Source: Acidobacteriota bacterium
Lineage (GTDB): Bacteria; Acidobacteriota; UBA6911; JACQSX01
Reading direction: 5' to 3'
Assembly (NCBI GenBank): GCA_016199665.1
Contig: JACQGG010000178.1
Location: 1-8,853, forward strand
Length of the DNA: 8,853 bases
The notes under the pieces are model-generated. The model was not told the DNA's origin. It did no database searches and worked only from the letters and a program-made list of their open reading frames with translations. This document shows positions 1-5,399 of this stretch, in pieces (positions within the stretch are counted from its first letter, which is position 1; each line of letters begins with the position of its first letter). Position numbers and translations under genes: made by a program.

Positions 1-558
1 CCCGCATTTACCCTGGCGGTCAACGGTTCCGGATTTGTCAGCGGGTCGGTGGTCCGATGGAACGGAGCGGCGCGAACCACAAGTTTCATCAACGCCAATC
101 GGCTGACGGCGAGCATTGCGGCCGCCGATGTGGCTGCGGCCGGGAGTGCGACGGTGACCGTCTTTAATCCGGCGCCCGGTGGGGGCACGTCCAACGGCCG
201 AAGTTTCACCATCACCGCGCCCAGCAATCCTCTTGTCGGAGATTGGGAAGGAACCTATACGGTCACTCCGACTCAATTCTGCCGCGGGACCTACCGGTGG
301 ACGGCGTCCTTTCAGGTTTCCAACGGAGTGATCTCGGGTTCTTGGATTGATACGTTCAACAACGTGCAGGTTTCCTTTCGAGGAACGTTTGACGGAACGA
401 CGGCGCGCTGGTCTGTGCAAATCCCGGGTGACCCGGGCACCATCGACCTGGTGACTACCGAGCTCACGTCGTCGCTGATCGAAGGCACCTTTACGGCGCC
501 GAACTGTACCGGCGGTTCGGCCAGAATCGGCGGAACGTTCCAAGGAAACAAGAGGTGA
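1..558 (+). CDS. Secreted IPT/TIG-domain protein, 3' part (5' end outside window)
   Basis: The reading frame is open from base 1 to the TGA at 556-558 (185 codons), so the gene starts upstream. About the first 68 visible residues form an IPT/TIG immunoglobulin-like domain: FTLAVNGSGF, then VVRWNG, then a strand ending ATVTVFNPAPGGGTSN and SFTI. These are the family hallmarks (GxGF, xVxWNG, VxVxNPxPGGGxSN). Such domains are usually tandem, extracytoplasmic binding or spacer modules. After a short linker (TAPSNPLVG) comes a C-terminal domain of about 110 residues that I do not recognise. It starts GDWEGTYT, is rich in predicted beta strands with recurring GTF/GSW motifs (FRGTFDG, IEGTFTA, IGGTFQG), and has two cysteines (in FCRG and NCTG) that could form a disulfide. 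The architecture suggests a secreted or surface-attached protein. The TIG call is strong; the role of the last domain is unknown. A GTG at 49 is internal and not a credible start. Confidence 0.85.
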   Translation, partial: PAFTLAVNGSGFVSGSVVRWNGAARTTSFINANRLTASIAAADVAAAGSATVTVFNPAPGGGTSNGRSFTITAPSNPLVGDWEGTYTVTPTQFCRGTYRWTASFQVSNGVISGSWIDTFNNVQVSFRGTFDGTTARWSVQIPGDPGTIDLVTTELTSSLIEGTFTAPNCTGGSARIGGTFQGNKR

Positions 559-727
559 TGTCCTGGCAGTCCGTGATAAAAGTCGCTGACAGAGCAACAA
601 CCATCCTGCCGTCTCGACCTCTGGATTCCCTCTTGGCTCGCTAATCTTGGACAGGCGTGTCGTGGAGGTAACCGTAGTCGACCTTTAATCAACCGCCGCG
701 TATCAAGAGTACAGCCGCGCCACCGGG

Positions 728-1129
728 CTACTTCTTGTACAATGCGCCTGCGATTGCTCCGGTAATCACGGCCCAGATGATGCCGTAGACGACCCAGATC
801 CAGCCCAGAGCGTAGGGAAAACCGACGAACAGGAGATTGGCGAATATCCAGGTAGGGAAGTTCACCAGGATCCCGGCGTACAACCCGTACGTTGCGCCGG
901 CTGTTACCCCCCCGCCAAAACTGCTGTAGACTCGGTCATAGACCCAGACCAGCACCAGGACTGCGACAAAATCTCCAAAGACCAGCCACGCAACCGGCGT
1001 ATCCTGCCGGAACAAACTTGGCAGGCTTGAGTAATAGCCGGCCAGAATTTGCTCGTGTACCACAAAATCCAGCGCGTTGGCGACGATTCCGCCAACGATT
1101 GTGGCGAGCAGCAATTTCTTGACGTTCAC
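728..1129 (-). CDS. Small four-helix integral membrane protein, unknown function
   Basis: This 133-residue protein starts with GTG at 1129 and stops with TAG. The start is fixed by an outstanding Shine-Dalgarno seven bases upstream. Four hydrophobic segments are visible at about residues 5-25, 46-66, 76-102 and 106-129, with a basic N-terminus (NVKK) and C-terminus (YKK). Glycine-rich stretches (GGGVTAGATYGLYAG, ITGAIAGAL) suggest tightly packed helices. Asp21, His25 and Glu26 (DFVVHEQ) lie near the end of helix 1 and are the main polar residues that could be functional. It resembles small DUF1761-like membrane proteins common in Acidobacteriota and other soil bacteria, but I cannot assign a family with confidence and no biochemical role is evident. 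It stands alone on this strand: it converges with the TIG-protein gene (169 bp gap without a clear terminator) and diverges from the antitoxin gene at 1399. Confidence 0.85.
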   Translation of the reverse strand: MNVKKLLLATIVGGIVANALDFVVHEQILAGYYSSLPSLFRQDTPVAWLVFGDFVAVLVLVWVYDRVYSSFGGGVTAGATYGLYAGILVNFPTWIFANLLFVGFPYALGWIWVVYGIIWAVITGAIAGALYKK

Positions 1130-1131
1130 GA

Positions 1132-1143
1132 GATCACCTCCTT
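1132..1143 (-). promoter_or_regulatory. Full-length Shine-Dalgarno for the small membrane protein
   Basis: Read on the minus strand this is AAGGAGGTGATC, complementary to 12 consecutive bases of the usual 3' end of 16S rRNA. The GGAGG core lies 7 nt from the GTG start at 1129. It decides the start codon and suggests strong initiation that compensates for GTG. Confidence 0.85.
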
Positions 1144-1224
1144 GAAAGGTTTTGTTATCCTCGGCCCTCCTCTATTGCAATGCAACGCAGAGGACAACAG
1201 CGCCATCCTCGTGGTTTAACCGCA

Positions 1225-1254
1225 ATTTTGCTTGACAAGAATCCGGGAAGTCAA
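1225..1254 (-). promoter_or_regulatory. Possible sigma70-type promoter for the small membrane protein
   Basis: On the minus strand, TTGACT (1254-1249) is followed after 18 bp by CAAAAT (1230-1225). The -35 matches consensus at 5 of 6 positions and the -10 at 4 of 6. It would give a leader of about 90 nt before the GTG at 1129. This is a consensus match only, and AT-rich hexamers occur by chance in this lower-GC gap. Confidence 0.35.
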
Positions 1255-1373
1255 CATCTGTTATCAGATTTTTCTTGAGGGGAAAGAGAGGGGAAAGGGG
1301 AGTGTCGTCCCAGTCGAAGCGGAATCGGCAGCGGGTTGCGGGTGTTGTTGTCATACCTGAAAGTAGGAAATGG

Positions 1374-1400
1374 TTAGATTATCTGGTAAGATTAGATTAT
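1374..1400 (+). repeat. Direct repeat TTAGATTAT x2 abutting the antitoxin start
   Basis: TTAGATTAT occurs at 1374-1382 and again at 1392-1400, an 18 bp step, and the second copy runs into the ATG at 1399. AbrB/VapB-type antitoxins typically autorepress by binding repeats over their own promoter, so this could be an operator. No convincing Shine-Dalgarno precedes the ATG. A TTGTCA at 1348-1353 might serve as a -35, but no well-spaced -10 is clear. Operator function is inference. Confidence 0.35.
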
Positions 1401-1647
1401 GAAGATGAAGCGCCAGATTGGTTCCAGGGGGCAGATCGTCCTGCCCAAGGACATTCGGGACCACTTTAGCATCAAGCCAGGCACCAAGGTGAGTTTTGAG
1501 GTTCGGAGAAACGAAATTGTGATAAAGCCCGAGAAGCTGGGGGAGGAGTTTGTCGACTACTTCTGCAGCACATCTGCGAAACTGAAAAAAGGAGCTAGCG
1601 TTCGGGCAATTAAGAAGCTTCTCGAAGAAGGATATGATCTACGTTGA
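1399..1647 (+). CDS. AbrB/SpoVT-fold antitoxin (VapB-like)
   Basis: This 82-residue protein has the swapped-hairpin AbrB/SpoVT signature at residues 4-44. Its KRQIGSRGQIVLPKDIRDHF stretch carries the RGQIVLPK(D/E)IR motif, followed by IKPGTKVSFEVRRNEIVIKP. Proteins of this type are dimeric DNA-binding antitoxins. The N-terminal domain represses the operon, and the C-terminal tail (here about residues 48-82, ending RAIKKLLEEGYDLR) usually wraps around the toxin. A second in-frame ATG at 1405 is an equally possible start, because neither has a good Shine-Dalgarno. The stop overlaps the start of the PIN toxin reading frame by 14 bases, the coupled arrangement typical of vapBC operons. The antitoxin looks intact while its toxin is broken, so it may now act only as an orphan regulator. 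The family call is strong; the VapB label rests on the PIN neighbour. Confidence 0.85.
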   Translation: MKMKRQIGSRGQIVLPKDIRDHFSIKPGTKVSFEVRRNEIVIKPEKLGEEFVDYFCSTSAKLKKGASVRAIKKLLEEGYDLR

Positions 1648-1783
1648 CTCAAATGTTTTCATTCTCTCCTTTTTGTCCGAGGATGAGAACGCCCGCCGCT
1701 GCCGCTCTATTCTCAGCAGGATTGCCGGCAATAGGATCGCCGCGTTCACGTCTTTCCTTACCTGGGACGAGATTGTGTTTTAG
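1634..1783 (+). pseudogene. Truncated PIN-domain toxin (VapC-like), nonsense at codon 50
   Basis: ATG at 1634 overlaps the antitoxin end. The 49 codons before TAG (1781-1783) encode the N-terminal third of a PIN ribonuclease: MIYVDSNVFI carries the first catalytic Asp (D5), and FLTWDEIVF carries the conserved acidic residue (E46). PIN toxins are normally about 130-140 residues and need further acidic residues in the second half, which are missing, so this product cannot form a full active site. After the TAG the same frame continues for 53 codons (INRQTAYPAL...) to a TGA at 1943-1945. The first few residues could continue helix 3 of a PIN fold (TAG might derive from a Trp codon), but no Asp follows and PIN similarity is lost. 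A nonsense mutation plus loss or rearrangement of the 3' part is therefore likely. The alternative, a deliberately short partner protein, seems less likely. Confidence 0.65.
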
Positions 1784-1900
1784 ATCAATCGCCAGACTGC
1801 GTACCCGGCGCTGCAGCCAGAGTCCCTCTTGGCCATGCTGCAGGCAGTTCGCCCTCCTGTCGCCCGTTCGTGGCCGGTATTCTTGCATCAGAAAATCGTC

Positions 1901-1906
1901 TATCAT
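1901..1906 (+). promoter_or_regulatory. Possible -10 element upstream of the small exported ORF
   Basis: TATCAT matches the -10 consensus at 5 of 6 positions and would place transcription start about 30 nt before the ATG at 1942. There is no recognisable -35 at 16-18 bp, so this is weak. Confidence 0.22.
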
Positions 1907-1941
1907 GTTCCCTTGGTTTTCCGAAATTTCGGGGGTGTGCC

Positions 1942-2199
1942 ATGAAGCAGACCAGGTCATGGATAGTCTTCTCAGTTATTTGTATGGGTTGCGTAGGCCG
2001 CGCAGTACAAGGACAAGAAGCGAGCGTGCCACGCTTGGTAACCGGAATTCGGCGCGATGCTTTCGCCAATGCCAACCGGATCCCTGTCGAAGCGTTCAAG
2101 CCGGATACAGAGCGCGGCTATTACCTGCATCCGGCGGCCTTCGGCCAGCCGGAAACAAAGGGAGTGGAGCGGTCCGGACGCCTGGCAACCGGCAACTAA
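1942..2199 (+). CDS. Small exported hypothetical protein or 5' gene remnant
   Basis: This 85-codon ORF begins with ATG at 1942, preceded by a G-rich stretch (GGGGGTG, 1931-1937) that could act as a weak Shine-Dalgarno. Its start overlaps the end of the decayed toxin frame. Residues 1-25 look like a signal peptide: basic MKQTR, a hydrophobic core WIVFSVICMGCVG, and a plausible cleavage site near AVQGQ. The remaining 60 residues (for example IPVEAF, GYYLHPAAFGQPE) match no domain I can name and end abruptly at a TAA (2197-2199). A leader attached to such a short mature part, directly before a stretch echoing the DUF5916 motif, suggests the 5' end of a larger exported protein whose remainder was lost. 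It could equally be a genuine small exported protein. The hydrophobic leader supports some coding history, but current expression is uncertain. Confidence 0.45.
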   Translation: MKQTRSWIVFSVICMGCVGRAVQGQEASVPRLVTGIRRDAFANANRIPVEAFKPDTERGYYLHPAAFGQPETKGVERSGRLATGN

Positions 2200-2211
2200 C
2201 AGTGACCGAAG

Positions 2212-2233
2212 TCAATACCGATTTTGCCGAGAC
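2212..2233 (+). repeat. Short direct repeat, upstream copy (partner 3115-3136)
   Basis: This 22-base segment matches 3115-3136 at 21 of 22 positions (the difference is C at 2219 versus G at 3122). Both copies lie in the same reading frame and encode (V/I)NTDFAET. In the downstream gene this is the conserved motif of the DUF5916 region. Here it sits just before the likely start codon, outside the functional protein, so it looks like a fragment of a related gene. Confidence 0.75.
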
Positions 2234-2240
2234 AAGATCC

Positions 2241-4457
2241 ATGGTTCAATTTCTTTTTGTGATCTGCTGGCTTTTTGCGGCCGCCGAAGCGGTCGCCCAG
2301 GACAAGCTGGAAGCGTTCAAAGGTCGCCCCGTGCTGACTGCGGTCCGCCTGGAGGAGAACGAATCCATCAATGTTGACGGCAACCAGGACGAGTCGGCCT
2401 GGCAGCGGGCCAAGCCGGCGGCCGATTTTCGGCAGATGGACCCGGCCAACGGTGAAGCTGCCACCGAGCGAACCGAAGTGCGCATTTTGTTTGACCGCCG
2501 CCGCCTGTACCTGAGCGTGCTCTGCCTTGATTCTGAACCGGACAAGCTGATGGGGAACACCCTGCAAAGGGATCAGCCGCTCAACCCCGGCGACCGCTTT
2601 ATGTGGTCGTTTGACACATTCCTAAACCAGCGCGGGGGCTACTTTTTTGAAATCAATCCCAGCGGGGCCATGGGCGACGGCCTGATTGTGCCGGCGGAGA
2701 ACACGGGCGGGCTGGGAGCCGGGCTCAATAAGGCGTGGGACGGAATCTGGGTGGCTCGGGTCCGCAGGAGCCGGCTGGGGTGGTCGGCCGAGATCGAGAT
2801 TCCGTTTGCGAGCCTCAATTTTGATTCCCATGCGCCGGCCTGGGGCGCCAATTTCCAGCGCACCGTGCGTCGCAAGGATGAAGAGAGCCTGTGGACGGGC
2901 TGGGCCCGCAATCAGGGCGTGAGGAAGATGTCCAACGCCGGACTTATTGTGGGCATCACCGAGGTCAGCCAGGGAGTTGGACTGGATGTGAAGCCCTACC
3001 TGGTGGGAAGCTTCGCCGAGTCTCCCGGCCGCGGCGTCTCTTCCAAGCTCAGCGGCGATGCGGGAATAGACTTTTTTTACAGCCTGACCCCTCAATTGAA
3101 GTCCGCCTTCACAATCAATACGGATTTTGCCGAGACGGAAGTAGACCAGCGGCGCGTGAACTTGACCCGTTTCCCGCTGTTCTTCCCTGAGAAGAGAGAA
3201 TTCTTTATTGACGGGCTCACTTTTTTTGATTTTTCGCGAGAGCCCGACAATTCGGTGGTTCCATTTTTCAGCCGCAGAATCGGCCTGGATGAAAACGGCC
3301 AGCCGCAAAAGATCGATTACGGCATCAAAATGACGGGCCAGGCCGGCAGGATGGACGTTGGTCTGCTGCAGGTGCGCACTGCTTCAAGCAAGAATCTGCC
3401 GGGCGAAGACTTCACGGTGCTGCGCGGCAGGCAACGCTTCTTGCGCCAATCCTACCTGGGTGGGATTTACACGCGCCGCGATGCGCGCAGCCGCCTCCAG
3501 GCGCCGGCCCAGCAAACCCTTGGAGCTGATTTCCTGCTGGCGACTTCCCGCCTTCGGGGGTCCCAGAATCTTGAATTCAGCGGCTTCCTGGTCCGCAACA
3601 CGGACCCCCTGGATCGAGAGGGAGGCGCTGCCTGGGGCTTGCGCCTGGATTACCCGAATGACTTATGGAGCGGGCGAATTGCATTCCGGGAATTGCAGGA
3701 ACATTTCGCGCCGGCGGTTGGTTTTACCGAGCGCAACAGTTACCGGCGCCTCAATCCCGTGCTGGCCTTTTCACCCCGGCCGAAGAACCATCCCTGGATC
3801 CGCCGCTTTTCATTCCAGAACAATCTCGAGCTGTTCTACGACCTGGACAACCGGCTGATCACACGGAAGCTGGACTTGACCCTCCTTGACTTGACGACCC
3901 AGTCGCTTGACAACATTCAGTTCCACGTGGCCCCAACCGGGGAATATCTGGATCGGAACTTCACGGTGCGATCCGGACCGAGCAGCGGCATCACCCTCTT
4001 GCGCGGAAATGAATACCAGTTTACCCGCTACTGGATTCAGGGAACCACGACCAACCGCAGGCTGCTGGCGCCATCTTTTCTCTTGGGGCGCGGCACATTT
4101 TACTCGGGCCATCGCCGCGAGTTCTCATTGGGGATGGGCGTTCGTCCCCGGCCGGGAATGCTCTTTGAGCTCAATGGCGAATGGAACCGCATCGAACTCA
4201 AGGAGGGAAAGTTCTCAACCCGCCTTCTGCGCGCGACCGCGTACAACCAGTTCAGCCCCTGGATCTCCGTGGTCAACTACCTCCAGTACGATTCGGTGAG
4301 CCGCGTTCTGGGCTGGCAGTCACGGTTCCGCTGGATTCTCCGCCCGGGCAACGACGTCTACCTTGTTTACCAGCACAACTGGCTGGACGCAATTGAGCGG
4401 CTGTCGGCGCTGGACCGGAGCTTCGCCACCAAGATCACCTACACCCATCGTTTCTAG
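2241..4457 (+). CDS. CBM9-like / DUF5916 outer-membrane protein
   Basis: From ATG at 2241 this encodes 738 residues ending in TAG. Residues 1-20 form a signal peptide (hydrophobic FLFVICWLFAAAEAVAQ, cleavage near AVA/Q). Residues about 35-215 are a CBM9-like beta-sandwich: INVDGNQDESAW, the strand RILFDRRRLYLSVLCLDSEP, then FEINPSGAMGD and WSAEIEIPFASL. From about 245 onward it matches DUF5916: LDVKPYLVG, then INTDFAETEVDQRRVNLTRFPLFFPEKREFF at 292-322. A long array of amphipathic strands follows and ends in a terminal Phe (THRF), as expected for an outer-membrane beta-barrel. Members are common in Acidobacteriota and Bacteroidota; substrate and role are not established, though carbohydrate binding or uptake is often presumed. 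The frame is open 597 bases further upstream, but that extension overlaps the toxin-antitoxin genes and lacks protein-like composition, so the signal-peptide start is preferred. No good Shine-Dalgarno is visible. GTG at 2202 is a possible alternative start. Confidence 0.88.
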   Translation: MVQFLFVICWLFAAAEAVAQDKLEAFKGRPVLTAVRLEENESINVDGNQDESAWQRAKPAADFRQMDPANGEAATERTEVRILFDRRRLYLSVLCLDSEPDKLMGNTLQRDQPLNPGDRFMWSFDTFLNQRGGYFFEINPSGAMGDGLIVPAENTGGLGAGLNKAWDGIWVARVRRSRLGWSAEIEIPFASLNFDSHAPAWGANFQRTVRRKDEESLWTGWARNQGVRKMSNAGLIVGITEVSQGVGLDVKPYLVGSFAESPGRGVSSKLSGDAGIDFFYSLTPQLKSAFTINTDFAETEVDQRRVNLTRFPLFFPEKREFFIDGLTFFDFSREPDNSVVPFFSRRIGLDENGQPQKIDYGIKMTGQAGRMDVGLLQVRTASSKNLPGEDFTVLRGRQRFLRQSYLGGIYTRRDARSRLQAPAQQTLGADFLLATSRLRGSQNLEFSGFLVRNTDPLDREGGAAWGLRLDYPNDLWSGRIAFRELQEHFAPAVGFTERNSYRRLNPVLAFSPRPKNHPWIRRFSFQNNLELFYDLDNRLITRKLDLTLLDLTTQSLDNIQFHVAPTGEYLDRNFTVRSGPSSGITLLRGNEYQFTRYWIQGTTTNRRLLAPSFLLGRGTFYSGHRREFSLGMGVRPRPGMLFELNGEWNRIELKEGKFSTRLLRATAYNQFSPWISVVNYLQYDSVSRVLGWQSRFRWILRPGNDVYLVYQHNWLDAIERLSALDRSFATKITYTHRF
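3115..3136 (+). repeat. Short direct repeat, internal copy (partner 2212-2233)
   Basis: This is the downstream copy of the 22-base near-identical repeat. It encodes INTDFAET inside the conserved DUF5916 core (residues 292-299), followed by the expected EVDQRRVNLTRF, so this is the functional context. Confidence 0.75.
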
Positions 4458-4463
4458 CATCCG

Positions 4464-5264
4464 TCAGTAGGGGTTCAGGGCATGGTCTCGTGCCCTGCGA
4501 AGTCTCTTGAAGAGGAAGGAAACTCCGATGCTGAAAACGTACAGGGCCACCATGGGAAGAGCAAACACGAATAAATTGATGACATCCCCCGTGGGAGAAA
4601 TGACGGCGGCGAGCATGAAGATGATCAGGAGGGCGTACTTGAAATTGCGCATCAGAAACCGGGGCGTGACGATGCCGAAGAGAGAAAGAAACCCGATCAA
4701 TATGGGGAGTTGGAAGATGACTCCCATTCCAACCATGATCAATGTGGCAAAGTTGAAGAACTCCGTGGCGGTGATCAAAGGGCGCAATTCCGGGTTGAAA
4801 TTGATCAAGAACTCGAGCGCCCGCGGGAGAGCGATGTAGTAGGCGAAGATCCCGCCGGTGAGGAACAAAGTCGTGGAGGCAAGAAGAAAGGGAAGCGCGT
4901 AGTTCTTCTCGTGCCGGTAGAGGCCGGGAGAAATGAACAGCCAGAGCTGCCATAGAACAAAGGGGGAAGCGAGAAAAATCCCCGCCAGCAGTGAAACCTT
5001 CATCGAAATCCCAAACCCTTCGGTGGGCGTGGTGTAGAAAAGGTCCTTCTGGCCTGCCGGCAGTACCTGCCGGATGGGCGCGGCGATGAAATGGAAGATT
5101 TGGATGTTGAAGAAGAAGCAGACAAAGAATGCCACCCCCAGGGCGACAAGAGCGTAAATGATGCGGGTGCGAAGCTCTTCCAGATGTTGCAGAAAAGACA
5201 TCTTGTCAGAGGCTTCTTCCTCCGGCGGAGGAATTTCAGGACCTTCAAGTTTGTCACTTGTCAT
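4464..5264 (-). CDS. tatC: Sec-independent (Tat) protein translocase subunit TatC
   Basis: This 266-residue protein is the polytopic TatC subunit, which recognises twin-arginine signal peptides and recruits TatA to export folded proteins across the inner membrane. Family motifs are in order. SFLQHLEELRTR at 23-34 has Glu30 and Arg32, matching E15 and R17 of E. coli TatC. TPTEGF lies at 79-84. SPGLYRHEK at 112-120 has Glu119, matching E103. SPTGDVIN at 223-230 has Asp227, matching D211. Six hydrophobic segments fit about 36-60, 88-110, 122-145, 166-190, 206-221 and 228-250. The acidic, proline-rich N-terminus (PEIPPPEEEASD) is longer than in E. coli; Met22 is an alternative start, but it has no well-spaced Shine-Dalgarno. 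No tatA or tatB is adjacent in the window. The gene is divergent from the S41 protease and ends 6 bp from the oppositely oriented DUF5916 gene. Confidence 0.96.
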   Translation of the reverse strand: MTSDKLEGPEIPPPEEEASDKMSFLQHLEELRTRIIYALVALGVAFFVCFFFNIQIFHFIAAPIRQVLPAGQKDLFYTTPTEGFGISMKVSLLAGIFLASPFVLWQLWLFISPGLYRHEKNYALPFLLASTTLFLTGGIFAYYIALPRALEFLINFNPELRPLITATEFFNFATLIMVGMGVIFQLPILIGFLSLFGIVTPRFLMRNFKYALLIIFMLAAVISPTGDVINLFVFALPMVALYVFSIGVSFLFKRLRRARDHALNPY

Positions 5265-5275
5265 CAGCGATTCAG

Positions 5276-5303
5276 TTTAGAGTAGCGCGCCGATGGCAGT
5301 CAA
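5276..5303 (-). promoter_or_regulatory. Possible tatC promoter, near-leaderless
   Basis: On the minus strand TTGACT (5303-5298) and TCTAAA (5281-5276) are separated by 16 bp. If used, transcription would begin around 5266-5269, only a few bases before the tatC ATG at 5264. That agrees with the absence of a Shine-Dalgarno there. The -35 is good (5 of 6); the -10 is moderate (4 of 6). Confidence 0.4.
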
Positions 5304-5356
5304 ATTCGGCTTCTGCCTTCCGCCCCAAAGTTTCCCAGGCTTCCCCCCCGGTGAAA

Positions 5357-5365
5357 TGCTATACT
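5357..5365 (+). promoter_or_regulatory. Extended -10 promoter for the S41 protease gene
   Basis: TGCTATACT is a full extended -10 (TGn plus TATACT, 5 of 6 consensus). No TTGACA-like -35 lies at 16-18 bp, which extended -10 promoters tolerate. Transcription would start near 5372, giving a leader of about 28 nt with a GAGG Shine-Dalgarno at 5391-5394, five bases before the GTG start. Confidence 0.55.
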
Positions 5366-5399
5366 GCGTCAGTGGTTAAAACCCCGAAACGAGGTATCT

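Noticed and set aside
312..692. Minus-strand 126-codon frame across the end of the TIG-domain gene
   Set aside because: It mostly lies opposite the TIG-protein coding sequence and has no protein-like features. The 169 bp gap after the stop shows no other gene.
1232..1254. Inverted TTGAC...GTCAA arms resembling an operator
   Set aside because: The arms are only 5 bp with a 13-base asymmetric centre. One arm is simply the -35 candidate, and chance is sufficient.
1172..1354. Minus-strand 60-codon frame in the gap upstream of the small membrane protein
   Set aside because: It has no Shine-Dalgarno, no recognisable domain, and overlaps the probable promoter and the purine tract.
1275..1469. Plus-strand 64-codon frame starting TTG, overlapping the antitoxin
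   Set aside because: It overlaps the antitoxin N-terminus in another frame. The purine tract just after its TTG start gives it an Arg/Gly-rich, low-complexity beginning.
2622..3308. 228-codon antisense frame over the DUF5916 gene
   Set aside because: It covers the conserved CBM9/DUF5916 core on the other strand, with no domain of its own and no Shine-Dalgarno seen.
4507..4839. Plus-strand 110-codon frame inside tatC
   Set aside because: It is the complement of conserved TatC segments and its Lys/Arg/Met-rich composition is typical of a shadow of a membrane protein gene.
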